Position numbers and translations under genes: made by a program
Origin: Streptomyces sp. LUP47B
GTDB lineage: Bacteria > Actinomycetota > Actinomycetes > Streptomycetales > Streptomycetaceae
NCBI RefSeq assembly: GCF_001746295.1
Contig: NZ_MJAH01000024.1
Location: 46,152 to 110,151 of the forward strand
DNA: 64,000 nt
Direction of reading: 5' to 3'
Shown here: in pieces, positions 26,066 through 35,254 of the stretch
Layout of the letters: each line of letters begins with the position of its first letter
Numbering within the stretch: position 1 is the first letter of the stretch
The notes under the pieces: generated by a model
The model's database searches: none
What the model saw: only the letters and a program-made list of their open reading frames with translations
What the model was told of the DNA's origin: nothing

Positions 26066-27406
26066 ATGGAGGCGGTACCGGCTCGCGCGCGTGTGTACGT
26101 CGCCTGTGTCGCCGTAGCCGCACTGCTGTGTCTGCTGCCGTTGTCGGCCGTACGCACCCCCTGGTGGGAGGTCGCGCTGCTCGCCGCGGTCGCTGCCGGA
26201 TGTGAGCGGGCCGCCGCCCGCTGGCGGTTCGCCGGCACCTTCTATCCGGTCCTGCTCGCCGGCGCCTTTCTGCTGCCGCCCCCGGCCGCCGCCCTCGTGG
26301 CGCTGCCGGGGGCGCTGCTGTCCCCGGTCGAGCAGCGCCCGCGGGGACTCCGCCGTGTCTGGCGGGCCGCGCAGCTCACGCTGGGTGCGTGGGCGGCCGC
26401 ACGGGTGCACGGGGCGACGGGCGGCCGGGACGCGGTCGCGGCCTCCGACTTCCCGTACGCGCTGGTCCCGGCCGGACTCGCGGTGCTCGTCTTCTGCCTG
26501 GTGCTGAGCCTGCTGGACGGGGGGATTCTGGCGCTCGCCGTGGGGGCACCTCCCACGCCCTTCGGGCAGTGGGGGACGATTCCCGTACGGCGGGCCTGGC
26601 GCGGCCTGTTTCTGCGCTCCCTGGCCCCCGTCGCCGTACACGGGCTGGCCGGGCTCATGATGGCCGTCCTGTGGCGCAGTCCCTACGGTCCCGTCGCCGC
26701 GTTGCTCGTGCTGCTGCCGATGTGTGTGTCGTGCTGGGTGTTCGCGCAGTACCACCGGGAGCGCGCCGCCCACCAGGCCACCATCCGGGCGCTGGTGCAG
26801 GCCGTCGACATCAAGGACGAGTACACGCGCGGGCACAGCGAGCGGGTCGGGCAGGCGTCGATGATGATCGCGCGGGAGCTGGGCATGGAGGACGCCCGGA
26901 TCGAGGTGCTGCGGTTCGCCGGGATCCTGCACGACGTGGGAAAGCTCGGGGTGCCGACGCGGCTGCTCAGGAAGGACGGGCCGCTGACCCCGCAGGAGCG
27001 GCGGATCATCGAGCTGCACCCCGAGTACGGGCACGAGATGGTCCGGGGCATCTCCTTCCTCGGGGAGGCCCGGGCCGCCGTGCTGCACCACCACGAGCGG
27101 CTGGACGGAAGCGGGTACCCGTACGGACTGACAGGGGGTCAGATCCCGGAGTCCGCGCGGGTGGTGGCCGTCGCCGACGCCTTCGACGCCATGACGTCCA
27201 CGCGCTCCTACCGGCGGGCCCGGCCCGTCGGCGCCGCGCTGGAGGAGCTGGAGCGGTGCGCGGGCAGCCAGTTCGACCCACGGATGGTGACGGCCCTCGT
27301 CCGCGCCCTTTCCCGGCACGGCTGGCATCCGGCGGTCACGGCCGACGAGCCCGGGGTGCCGCGTCCTCGCCCGACCGTCACGGGGCGGCCGGGGGTACAC
27401 CGGTGA
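26066..27406 (+). CDS. membrane HD-GYP domain phosphodiesterase
   Basis: The 446-residue protein has about six N-terminal transmembrane helices (residues 10-230) and a cytoplasmic HD-GYP domain. The HD pair is H289-D290 (GILHDVGKLG), the conserved HxxxxHHERxDGSGYP stretch is present, and GYP is at 350-352. This supports a metal-dependent cyclic-di-GMP phosphodiesterase. I recall an HD-GYP protein at the same place in S. coelicolor. A GGAGGGG site 5 nt upstream supports the ATG. The next gene overlaps the stop (GTGA) and encodes a paralogue. Confidence 0.9.
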   Translation: MEAVPARARVYVACVAVAALLCLLPLSAVRTPWWEVALLAAVAAGCERAAARWRFAGTFYPVLLAGAFLLPPPAAALVALPGALLSPVEQRPRGLRRVWRAAQLTLGAWAAARVHGATGGRDAVAASDFPYALVPAGLAVLVFCLVLSLLDGGILALAVGAPPTPFGQWGTIPVRRAWRGLFLRSLAPVAVHGLAGLMMAVLWRSPYGPVAALLVLLPMCVSCWVFAQYHRERAAHQATIRALVQAVDIKDEYTRGHSERVGQASMMIARELGMEDARIEVLRFAGILHDVGKLGVPTRLLRKDGPLTPQERRIIELHPEYGHEMVRGISFLGEARAAVLHHHERLDGSGYPYGLTGGQIPESARVVAVADAFDAMTSTRSYRRARPVGAALEELERCAGSQFDPRMVTALVRALSRHGWHPAVTADEPGVPRPRPTVTGRPGVHR

Positions 27407-28671
27407 GCGCCCGCAGCGCACCGCAGACCTCCTGCCGGGTACCGCCGCTCTTCACCCTGGTCCACACCTCCGCCGCCCTCCTCGCCACCGGCTCGCTCGC
27501 CTTCGTCCTCTGGACCGGTCTCGAGGAGCGCGGCACCGCCCTCACCTTCGGGGTGCTGATCGCGGCCGGTGAGCTCAACCGGCGCAGCGGTCCCCATGTC
27601 AGGGAGGCCGCGCCCCTCGGTGCCGCCGGGGCGCTGTCGTACGCCCTGCTCGGCGAGAACGCCGGTACGCCCACGCAGCACGGCGCCGCCCAGGTGGTCA
27701 CCGTCGTCGTCGCCGCCTCGCTCGTCGGCAGCGTGCCGCACGTCGGACGCGGACAGGGCCCCACCGCCGACCAGCTCGCCCGCCGCGTCCTGACCGTCGG
27801 ATTCGCCGCCGTGTGCTTCCAACCCCTGTACAACCAGGGGACCTTCGCACAGTGGAGCGGTCCCGCGTACGCCCTGCTCCTGCTCGCCCTGCTCTCGCTC
27901 ACCGCGCTGTGCGACGCCGTGCTCGCGGCCGCCCTGGCGCACTCCCGCACCCGCTGGCCCTTCGGCCCGCTGCTCAGGGACGAGCTGCGGACCCTGCTCG
28001 GCATCGGGTCCGCCGTCGTGGCCACCGGGGCCGTGATGGCCCTCGCGGTCGCCGTCGCGGGACTGTGGGCGCTGCCCGTCTTCTCGGTGCCGCTGCTGCT
28101 CACCCAGCTCTCCGTCCGCCGGTACGCCGCCGTCCGCTCCACCTACCGGCAGACCATCGCCTCCCTCGCCCGTGCCACCGAGATAGCCGGATACACGCCC
28201 GCCGGGCACGCCCGCAGGGTCGCGGCGCTCAGCCGGGAGGTCGGGCGCGACCTGGGACTGTCCCGGCCCGAGCTCACCGTCCTGGAGTACGCCGCACTGA
28301 TGCACGACATCGGCCAGCTGAGCCTCGTCGACCCGGTGGCCGCGGGCGCCACCGCGGGCCTGCCCCTCGTCGAACAGCGCCGTATCGCGCTCCTCGGCGG
28401 GGCCGTCGTACGGCAGACCGGGGTGGACGCGGCCGTCGCCGTGGTCGTGGAGCGGCAGGCCGACCCCTGCGGGGAGCAGCCGCTGGCCGCGCGGATCGTG
28501 CGGGCCGTGAACGCGTACGAGGAGAAGGCGCGGGACGCCGGACCCGGCGGTCCACTGACCGCGCTCGAGGAGCTGCGCCTGGGCACCGCGGGGGACTACG
28601 CTCCGGAGGTCGTGGAGGCGCTGGCCAGGGTGCTGTCGAGAGACTGTCTGACCTCCCCCGTGACGGGGTAA
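27403..28671 (+). CDS. membrane HD-domain protein lacking the GYP motif
   Basis: The 422-residue protein copies the layout of its upstream neighbour: hydrophobic N-terminal half (about six helices) and a cytoplasmic HD domain with H301-D302 (ALMHDIGQLS) and an upstream GHARRVAALS helix. The GYP signature and the HHExxDGSGYP stretch are missing; the aligned part reads VVERQADPCGEQPLAARIV. It may be a degenerate partner or regulator of the HD-GYP enzyme, or act on another nucleotide. Start overlap (GTGA) implies coupled translation. Confidence 0.8.
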   Translation: MSARSAPQTSCRVPPLFTLVHTSAALLATGSLAFVLWTGLEERGTALTFGVLIAAGELNRRSGPHVREAAPLGAAGALSYALLGENAGTPTQHGAAQVVTVVVAASLVGSVPHVGRGQGPTADQLARRVLTVGFAAVCFQPLYNQGTFAQWSGPAYALLLLALLSLTALCDAVLAAALAHSRTRWPFGPLLRDELRTLLGIGSAVVATGAVMALAVAVAGLWALPVFSVPLLLTQLSVRRYAAVRSTYRQTIASLARATEIAGYTPAGHARRVAALSREVGRDLGLSRPELTVLEYAALMHDIGQLSLVDPVAAGATAGLPLVEQRRIALLGGAVVRQTGVDAAVAVVVERQADPCGEQPLAARIVRAVNAYEEKARDAGPGGPLTALEELRLGTAGDYAPEVVEALARVLSRDCLTSPVTG

Positions 28672-28775
28672 CCCATGGGTAATGAGCGCCCTTCCAAGCA
28701 CACGTGGTTGGATGCGAGAGAGAGGGTGTCCGGGGGCACAGCCAGCCCACTCGACGGAACTGGCAGGCGGGAATC

Positions 28776-29756
28776 GTGAGGATCTTCGGCAAGGGACGGC
28801 ACCGGCCCTCCGCCTCCTGGCGGCAGGCCACGGACCGCGCGTTCACGCTGATCGGCGACGGCCGCTACGAGGACGCGGGCGCGCTGCTGACACGTGCCGC
28901 GGACCTGGAGCCGTGGCTGTCGGAGTCCTGGTTCAACCTCGCCCTGCTGCACAAGTTCCGGCACGACTGGGAGCAGGCACGGGCCGCCGGCCTCAGGGCC
29001 GTGGCGCTGCTCGACCGGGAGACCGGGGCGCCCGACTGGTGGAACGTCGGTATCGCCGCGACCGCGCTCCAGGACTGGTCGCTGGCGCGGCGGGCCTGGC
29101 AGGCGTACGGGCTGCGGGTGCCCGGTGGGGCGACCGCGGCCGGTGAGCCGCTCGGCATGGACCTCGGCAGCGCGGCCGTACGGCTGTCTCCCGAGGGGGA
29201 GGCCGAGGTGGTCTGGGGGCGGCGGCTCGACCCGGCCCGTATCGAGGTGCTGTCCATTCCGCTGCCGTCCTCCGGGCGGCGGTGGGGCGAGGTCGTGCTG
29301 CACGACGGGGTGCCGCACGGCGAGCGGACAACGGCGTCCGGGCATGCGTATCCCGTCTTCGACGAGATCGAGCTGTGGGCCCCCTCACCCGTCCCCACCT
29401 GGGTGGTTCTCCTGGAGGCGGCCACCGAGGCGGACCGGGACGCGCTGGAGCAGCTCGCGGCGGACGCCGGGTTCGCGGCGGAGGACTGGTCGTCGTCGGT
29501 GCGGCTGCTGTGCCGGATGTGCTCCGAGTCGCGGATGCCGTCGGACGAGGGCGACGGGGAGCACCTGGACCCCCATGACCACAGCGAACCGGGACACCCG
29601 GGGCCGCTGGGGCACCGCACGGACGGTCAGCTGTGGGTGCCGGAGCGGGAGTGTGGGGTGGCCGCGCCGGCCTCGCTGGTCCGGGGATTGTTGGACGGAT
29701 GGGTCGCGGACAGTCCGGATTCCCGTGACTGGCGGGATCTGGAAGAGGTCTGCTGA
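28776..29756 (+). CDS. TPR-like repeat protein
   Basis: The 326-residue protein begins with tetratricopeptide-like helices (RAFTLIGDGRYEDAGALLTRA, WFNLALLHKFRHDWEQARAAGLRA). A globular part rich in beta-type residues (VVWGRRLDPARIEVLSIPLP) follows. A CRMC motif and an acidic/His patch with several His residues (DPHDHSEPGHPG) lie near the C-terminus and could bind metal. A GGCGGGA site precedes the GTG. It lies between the HD genes and peptide deformylase. Function is unknown. Confidence 0.7.
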   Translation: MRIFGKGRHRPSASWRQATDRAFTLIGDGRYEDAGALLTRAADLEPWLSESWFNLALLHKFRHDWEQARAAGLRAVALLDRETGAPDWWNVGIAATALQDWSLARRAWQAYGLRVPGGATAAGEPLGMDLGSAAVRLSPEGEAEVVWGRRLDPARIEVLSIPLPSSGRRWGEVVLHDGVPHGERTTASGHAYPVFDEIELWAPSPVPTWVVLLEAATEADRDALEQLAADAGFAAEDWSSSVRLLCRMCSESRMPSDEGDGEHLDPHDHSEPGHPGPLGHRTDGQLWVPERECGVAAPASLVRGLLDGWVADSPDSRDWRDLEEVC

Positions 29757-29829
29757 CCGTTCGCCGTACCCTGTATCAGCGTCACACCCTCTTTGTTCTT
29801 TGTTTGTGCAGGAAGGCGATCCGTAGGTC

Positions 29830-30480
29830 ATGGCCCAGCAGGACACCGATCAGCAGCACGCGGGCGTGCTCCCCGTCGACGACGAGGGGTTCGTCATCGA
29901 CACCGAGGACACCGAGGAGCGGGAGAACGCCTGGCGTGAGCGCGGCACCTCGCGGCCCATCACCGTCGTCGGGAACCCCGTGCTGCACAAGGAGTGCAGG
30001 GACGTCACCGAGTTCGGTGAGGAGCTCGACCAGCTGGTCGCGGACATGTTCGCCAGCCAGCGGACCGCCGAGGGCGTCGGCCTCGCCGCCAACCAGATCG
30101 GCGTCGACCTGAAGGTCTTCGTGTACGACTGCCAGGACGACGAGGGCCGGCGGCACGTGGGTGTCGTCTGCAACCCGAAGCTCGTGGACCTGCCCGCGGA
30201 CAAGCGCCGCCTGGACGACAGCAACGAGGGCTGTCTGTCGGTGCCCACCGCGTACGCGCCGCTCGCCCGCCCCGACTACGCCGAGGTCACCGGGCAGGAC
30301 GAGAAGGGCAACCCGGTCAAGGTCCGCGGCACCGGCTACTTCGCCCGGTGCCTGCAGCACGAGACCGACCATCTGTACGGCTACCTCTACATCGACCGCC
30401 TCTCCAAGCGCGAACGCAAGGACGCGCTGCGGCAGATGGCCGAGAACGAGCCCCGCTACGCCGTGGTCGCGAACGACTGA
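29830..30480 (+). CDS. def: peptide deformylase
   Basis: The 216-residue enzyme has the three deformylase motifs in order: GVGLAANQIG, EGCLSVP and QHETDHL, which supply the Cys and two His metal ligands plus the catalytic Glu. It removes the formyl group from nascent proteins. An acidic N-terminal extension of about 40 residues precedes the core. Streptomyces genomes carry several deformylases; this copy is upstream of the terpene operon and followed by a hairpin. Confidence 0.94.
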   Translation: MAQQDTDQQHAGVLPVDDEGFVIDTEDTEERENAWRERGTSRPITVVGNPVLHKECRDVTEFGEELDQLVADMFASQRTAEGVGLAANQIGVDLKVFVYDCQDDEGRRHVGVVCNPKLVDLPADKRRLDDSNEGCLSVPTAYAPLARPDYAEVTGQDEKGNPVKVRGTGYFARCLQHETDHLYGYLYIDRLSKRERKDALRQMAENEPRYAVVAND

Positions 30481-30501
30481 CGTCCCACAACTCCCGCCCG
30501 C

Positions 30502-30541
30502 ACGGCGTCTGTTCAGGAAGCACTCCCCGAACAGGCGCCGT
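30502..30541 (+). terminator. terminator after peptide deformylase
   Basis: A 13-bp stem (ACGGCGTCTGTTC with one G-T pair) and a 14-nt loop lie 22 nt after the stop. Confidence 0.65.
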
Positions 30542-30761
30542 TCGCATGTGCGTCGCACATTCGATCGGATGTGCTCACATAGTGATCCGATTCGAGTCAC
30601 ACATGGGGAGAATCCCGACACCACGGGGTAGTGAATGAAGCAAATCCGTTCCCAGAATGCTCAGTTGTGGTGCTGAATGGGAAGAGCGGGGATACGCAAC
30701 GGCGCACGCCCGGTTCAGCGGCAGGGGCGTGCGTCAACTGGCGGCTGGAAGGGGTTTGTTC

Positions 30762-31847
30762 GTGCCTGCTTTCCCACACAGCACCACATCGACGCCGACG
30801 GCGATCGCGGTTCCACCGTCGCTCTCTCTCCCGGTGATCGAGGCAGCGTTTCCCAGGCAACTGCATCCGTATTGGCCCAGGCTCCAGGAGAACACCCGTA
30901 CCTGGCTTCGGGAAAAACGGCTCATGCCGGCGGACAAGGTGGCGGAATATGCCGACGGACTGTGCTACACGGACCTCATGGCGGGGTACTACCTCGGCGC
31001 CCCCGACGCGGTCCTCCAGGCGATAGCGGACTTCAGCGCGTGGTTCTTCGCCTGGGACGACCGGCACGACCGCGACATCGTCCACCGCCGTCCGCGCGCG
31101 TGGCGGCGGCTGAGGTTCCGCTTGCATGCGGCGCTCGACTCCCCACGGGATCATCTGCACCACGAGGATCCGCTGGTCGCCGCCTTCGCCGACAGCGTGG
31201 TGCGGCTGTACTCGTTCCTGCCGCGGACGTGGAACACCAGGTTCGCCGGGCACTTCCACGATGTGATCGAGGCCTACGACCGGGAATTCCGCAATCGCAC
31301 CAGGGGAATCATTCCCCCGGTCGGCGAATATCTGGCACTGCGCCGCCTCACCTTCGCACACTGGATCTGGACGGATCTGCTGGAGCCGTGTGCGGGACGT
31401 GAACTCCCGGACGTGATAAGGGAACACCCGGCGTACCGGCGGGCGGCGCTGCTGAGCCAGGAATTCGCCGCCTGGTACAACGACCTCTGTTCGCTGCCCA
31501 AGGAAATCGCGGGAGACGAGGTCCACAATCTCGGTATCAGTCTCATCAAACACGAGGGGCTGACTCTGGAAGAGGCGATCCGGGAAATGCGGCGGCTGCT
31601 CGGGAAATGCGTGGACGCATTCCTCGTCGCCGAGGCCGACGCCCTCCGTTTCGCCGACGGTCTCGACGACGGCACCGCGCGGGGAAAAGAACTGAGCGCC
31701 GCCGTCAGGACCTGCGTCCGCAATATGCGCAACTGGTTCAGCACCGTCTACTGGTTCCACCACGAGTCCGGCCGTTACATGGTCGACAGCTGGGACGACC
31801 GGTCCACGCCCCCGTACGTCAACAACGAAGCGGCAGGTGAGAAATGA
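30762..31847 (+). CDS. epi-isozizaene synthase (sesquiterpene cyclase)
   Basis: At 361 residues it matches the length I recall for the S. coelicolor enzyme. It converts farnesyl diphosphate to epi-isozizaene, the hydrocarbon precursor of albaflavenone. The Asp-rich motif starts at D99 (DDRHD), the NSE-type motif is NDLCSLPKE, and F95-F96 before the Asp motif match the aromatic pair that shapes the pocket. The C-terminal RY motif (SGRYMVDSW) is present. The GTG has an AAGGGG site 7 nt upstream. The stop overlaps the P450 start (ATGA). Confidence 0.95.
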   Translation: MPAFPHSTTSTPTAIAVPPSLSLPVIEAAFPRQLHPYWPRLQENTRTWLREKRLMPADKVAEYADGLCYTDLMAGYYLGAPDAVLQAIADFSAWFFAWDDRHDRDIVHRRPRAWRRLRFRLHAALDSPRDHLHHEDPLVAAFADSVVRLYSFLPRTWNTRFAGHFHDVIEAYDREFRNRTRGIIPPVGEYLALRRLTFAHWIWTDLLEPCAGRELPDVIREHPAYRRAALLSQEFAAWYNDLCSLPKEIAGDEVHNLGISLIKHEGLTLEEAIREMRRLLGKCVDAFLVAEADALRFADGLDDGTARGKELSAAVRTCVRNMRNWFSTVYWFHHESGRYMVDSWDDRSTPPYVNNEAAGEK

Positions 31848-33217
31848 CCGTCGAATCCGTGAAACCCGAGCCCACTGTGACTGCCGAGTTGCGTGAGCCG
31901 CCGTTCGCCGGCGGACGCGTCCCCCTCCTCGGCCACGGCTGGCGCATGGTCCGCGATCCGCTGAGCTTCATGTCCGGGCTCCGGCGGCACGGCGACGTCG
32001 TACGCCTCAGGCTCGGCCCCAAGACGGTGTACGCGCCCACCACCCCGGAACTGACCGGAGCGGTGGCGCTCAACCCGGACTTCATCATCGCCGGGCCGCT
32101 GTGGGAGTCCCTGGAGGGACTGGTCGGCAAGGAGGGCGTGGCCACCGCGAACGGCCCCCAGCACCGGCGGCAGCGGCGCGTCATCCAGCCCGCCTTCCGG
32201 CTCGACGCCATCCCGGCGTACGGGCCGATCATGGAGGAGGAGGCGCATGCGCTCGCCGAGCGCTGGCGGCCCGGTGAGACCGTGGACTGCACCTCCGAGG
32301 CCTTCCGGGTCGCCGTGCGCGTCGCGGCCCGCTGTCTGCTGCGCGGGGACTTCATGGACGAGCGCGCCGAACGGCTGTGCGTCGCGCTCGCCACCGTCTT
32401 CCGGGGCATGTACCGGCGGATGGTGATACCCGCGGGGCCGCTGTACCGGCTGCCCCTGCCGGCCAACCGAAAATTCAATCGAGCGCTGGCCGATTTGCAT
32501 CTCCTCGTCGACGAGATCGTCGCCGAGCGCAGGGCATCCGGTCAAAAGCCGGACGATTTGCTGACGGCATTGCTGGCGGCGAAGGACGGGAATGGCGAGC
32601 CCATCGGGGAACAGGAGGTCCACGACCAGGTCGTCGCGATACTCACCCCCGGCAGCGAAACCGTCGCCGCCACGGTCATGTGGTTGCTCCAGGCTCTTGC
32701 CGCACACCCGGAACACGCGGACAAGGTGTGCGCGGAAGTCGAATCGGTCACCGGCGGACGTCCCGTGGCATTCGAGGACGTCCGGGCGCTCACGTACACG
32801 AACTATCTGGTGGTCGAGGTCATGCGTTTACGGCCCGCCGTATGGATATTGACGCGTCGGGCGGTGCGGGACACGGAACTCGGTGGCTGTCGCATTCCAG
32901 CCGGGGCCGACATCGTGTACAGCCCGTACGCGATCCAGCGCGATCCGAAGTCGTACGACGACAGCCAGGAGTTCGATCCCCTGCGCTGGAGTCCCGAGCG
33001 GGCCGGGGCCGTGCCGAAACACGCCATGAGCCCGTTCAGCACGGGCAACCGCAAGTGCCCGAGCGACCACTTCTCGATGGCCCAGCTGACGCTGATCGCG
33101 GCGGCGCTGGCCCGGAAGTACCGCTTCGAGCAGGTGCCCGGATCCGACGACACGCCACGGGTGGGCATCACGCTGAAGCCGGCCGGGCTGCTGCTGAAAC
33201 CCGTGCCGAGGACGTAG
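31844..33217 (+). CDS. cytochrome P450 CYP170A-type (albaflavenone synthase)
   Basis: The 457-residue P450 has the I-helix TPGSETVAA, the K-helix ExxR (EVMRLRP) and the heme loop FSTGNRKCPSDHFS, in which the usual Gly after the Cys-proximal residue is replaced as in CYP170A1. It would oxidise epi-isozizaene in two steps to albaflavenol and albaflavenone. CYP170A1 of S. coelicolor is also known for a second farnesene synthase activity; whether this copy keeps it is unknown. Redox partners are not encoded nearby. Translation is coupled to the synthase. Confidence 0.93.
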   Translation: MTVESVKPEPTVTAELREPPFAGGRVPLLGHGWRMVRDPLSFMSGLRRHGDVVRLRLGPKTVYAPTTPELTGAVALNPDFIIAGPLWESLEGLVGKEGVATANGPQHRRQRRVIQPAFRLDAIPAYGPIMEEEAHALAERWRPGETVDCTSEAFRVAVRVAARCLLRGDFMDERAERLCVALATVFRGMYRRMVIPAGPLYRLPLPANRKFNRALADLHLLVDEIVAERRASGQKPDDLLTALLAAKDGNGEPIGEQEVHDQVVAILTPGSETVAATVMWLLQALAAHPEHADKVCAEVESVTGGRPVAFEDVRALTYTNYLVVEVMRLRPAVWILTRRAVRDTELGGCRIPAGADIVYSPYAIQRDPKSYDDSQEFDPLRWSPERAGAVPKHAMSPFSTGNRKCPSDHFSMAQLTLIAAALARKYRFEQVPGSDDTPRVGITLKPAGLLLKPVPRT

Positions 33218-33218
33218 G

Positions 33219-34184
33219 TCAGGCGGCCGCCTCCGGGCCCTGGAAGGTGCGCCGGTAGGCGTTCGGGGTGGTGCCCACCGCGCGCAGGAACTGATGACGC
33301 AGCGCGGCCGCGGTGCCGAACCCCGCGTGCCCCGCGATCGCGTCCACCGTCTCGTCCGTCGCCTCCAGCAACCGCTGGGCCAGCAGCACCCGCTGGCGCA
33401 GGATCCAGCGGTAGGGAGTCGTACCGGTCTCCTGCTGGAAGCGGCGGGCGAACGTGCGCGGGGACATGTGCGCGCGCTCGGCGAGCTGCTCCACGGTGAC
33501 CTCCTCGTCGAGGTGCCGCTCCATCCACACGAGCACCTCGCCGACGGTGTCGCACTTCGACCGGGGCAGCGGCCGCTCGATGTACTGCGCCTGTCCGCCG
33601 TCCCGGTGCGGCGGTACGACCATGCGCCGGGCGATCTTGTTGGCGACCTCGGGGCCCTGCTCCTTGCGCACGATGTGCAGACAGGCGTCGATACCGGCGG
33701 CGGTGCCCGCGGAGGTGATCACCGGGTCCTCGTCGACGTACAGGACGTCCGGCTCGACCGTCAGCCGCGGATACGCGAGCGCGAGCTCCTCCGCGTGGTG
33801 CCAGTGCACAGCGCAGCGCCGGCCGTCGAGCAGTCCGGCCGCGGCCAGCACGAAGACGCCGGAGCACACGCTGAGCACCCGGGCCCCGCGGTCGACCGCG
33901 CTGCGCAGGGCATCGAGCAGCTCGGGCGGGAAGTCCCGCGTCTCGTAGCGGGCGCAGGCCGGCACGGCGATCAGGTCGGCCGACTCCAGCCGCTCCAGAC
34001 CGTGTTCGACCTGTACGGCGAAACCCGCCCGCGCGGTCAGCGTCGGGCCCTCGGCCGAGGCGACCGCGAAGTCGTACACCGGCAGTCCGTCGTCGCTGCG
34101 GTCGGTCCCGAAGACCTCGCAGACAACTCCGAGTTCGAAGGGGTTCACACCGTCCAGGACGACGGCGGCCACGTTCTCCAGCAT
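33219..34184 (-). CDS. GlxA-type AraC family regulator (DJ-1/PfpI plus HTH)
   Basis: The 321-residue protein has an N-terminal DJ-1/PfpI domain with the nucleophile-elbow-like VLSVCSGVFVLAAAG. A C-terminal double helix-turn-helix of the AraC type follows (VEQLAERAHMSPRTFARRF and GFGTAAALRHQFLRAVGTTP). AdpA and GlxA-like regulators share this layout. Its stop is 2 nt from the convergent P450 stop. In S. coelicolor I recall an AraC-like gene (nrdS) in the nrdAB operon at this position; here three genes separate it from nrdB. TGGCAGT-type repeats lie in its promoter. Confidence 0.85.
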   Translation of the reverse strand: MLENVAAVVLDGVNPFELGVVCEVFGTDRSDDGLPVYDFAVASAEGPTLTARAGFAVQVEHGLERLESADLIAVPACARYETRDFPPELLDALRSAVDRGARVLSVCSGVFVLAAAGLLDGRRCAVHWHHAEELALAYPRLTVEPDVLYVDEDPVITSAGTAAGIDACLHIVRKEQGPEVANKIARRMVVPPHRDGGQAQYIERPLPRSKCDTVGEVLVWMERHLDEEVTVEQLAERAHMSPRTFARRFQQETGTTPYRWILRQRVLLAQRLLEATDETVDAIAGHAGFGTAAALRHQFLRAVGTTPNAYRRTFQGPEAAA

Positions 34185-34205
34185 GCTGCCAGTGTGCCTC
34201 AAGGG

Positions 34206-34243
34206 TGGCAGTAAATCGAGGGTGTGCGGCAGTCCTGCCACTG
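34206..34243. promoter_or_regulatory. TGGCAGT repeats and GGCAG-TC-CTGCC palindrome
   Basis: TGGCAGT at 34206, the inverted repeat GGCAGTCCTGCC at 34228-34239 and a TGCCAGT at about 34188 cluster between the divergent GlxA-type gene and the small membrane protein gene. This is a candidate autoregulatory site. Confidence 0.4.
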
Positions 34244-34276
34244 TTTGTCAGGAGTCTGCGGCGCGACAGTAGTGAC

Positions 34277-34447
34277 ATGACTTCAGCGCAGACAGAAGGA
34301 CTGATCGCCATGCTGACTGTTTTCGCCATCTTCGTCCTGCTGGTCCTCCCGTCGGTGATCGGGATCGTGCACGACAAGCGCGTCGACCGGCAGATCAGGA
34401 AGGCGCACGAGTACCGGACCAGCCACGGGGCGACCCGAACGGTCTAA
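34277..34447 (+). CDS. small single-pass membrane protein
   Basis: The protein has 56 residues from the ATG at 34277, or 45 from the ATG at 34310, which has an AAGGA site 8 nt upstream and may be the real start. One helix (LTVFAIFVLLVLPSVIGIV) is followed by a basic tail. It is divergent from the GlxA-type regulator and upstream of a secreted protein. Function is unknown. Confidence 0.6.
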   Translation: MTSAQTEGLIAMLTVFAIFVLLVLPSVIGIVHDKRVDRQIRKAHEYRTSHGATRTV

Positions 34448-34477
34448 TCTCTCCTGGATCACCAACAGGGGAGGACC

Positions 34478-35254
34478 ATGAGACACAGACTGTGGGCCGT
34501 GGCAGGCGGGGCGGCAGCCCTGACCCTGCTCACGGCCACCGGCGCCCATGCCGAGGGCGAGGGTGACATCAGGGTCACCAAGACCGTCGTGAACAAGGGC
34601 GGCAACGTGATCATCGGTACCGCGAAGACCATCAAGTACCCGATCGCGATCACCATCAAGGACGATTCGGGCGTCAAGAAGATCACCGATCTCAGCACGT
34701 TCAACAGATCCAACGGCTACGGCTTCATCGAATGGAACGGCGACTCTTCCTGCGTGAAGAAGAGTTCGACGACCTCCGTGTGCACGGGCACGATGACGGT
34801 AGACCCCGGCTGGATCGCTGCGAGCGACGACATCGACAGCAACAGGGTCGCCGGTGTCTGGCAGGTCAACGCCACCGTCAAGGCCAACGACGGCGACTAC
34901 TGGATCTCGGACCACATCGCCGAGTACAAGGTCAAGCGGGCCGCGCAGCTCACCACGGACGCGACCCCCGAACCCGTCGCCAAGGGCGCCCAGCTCACCG
35001 TCAAGGGCAAGCTCTCCCGGGCCAACTGGGAGGACCTGAAGTACCACGGCTACCCGGGCCAGTCGGTCAGGCTCCAGTTCCGCGCGGCCGGCGCCGCCCT
35101 CTACAGCACGGTCAAGACCGTGAAGACGGACAACGTGGGCCGGCTCAGCACCAAGGTGACCGCCACGTCGGCGGGCAGCTGGCGCTGGTACTTCCCCGGC
35201 ACCACGACGACCTCGCTGAAGGTGTCGGTCGGGGACGCGGTCAAGCTCAGGTGA
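34478..35254 (+). CDS. secreted protein of unknown function
   Basis: The 258-residue protein has a Sec signal peptide with likely cleavage after AHA (residue 25). The mature part is Thr/Lys-rich and beta-strand-like, with two Cys in the first half (SSCVKK and SVCTG) that could pair, and a C-terminal Ig-like or jelly-roll-like region (QSVRLQFRAAGAALYS). It resembles Streptomyces proteins annotated as calcium-binding without a known motif. Its last 8 bases overlap the convergent lipoprotein gene. Confidence 0.75.
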   Translation: MRHRLWAVAGGAAALTLLTATGAHAEGEGDIRVTKTVVNKGGNVIIGTAKTIKYPIAITIKDDSGVKKITDLSTFNRSNGYGFIEWNGDSSCVKKSSTTSVCTGTMTVDPGWIAASDDIDSNRVAGVWQVNATVKANDGDYWISDHIAEYKVKRAAQLTTDATPEPVAKGAQLTVKGKLSRANWEDLKYHGYPGQSVRLQFRAAGAALYSTVKTVKTDNVGRLSTKVTATSAGSWRWYFPGTTTTSLKVSVGDAVKLR

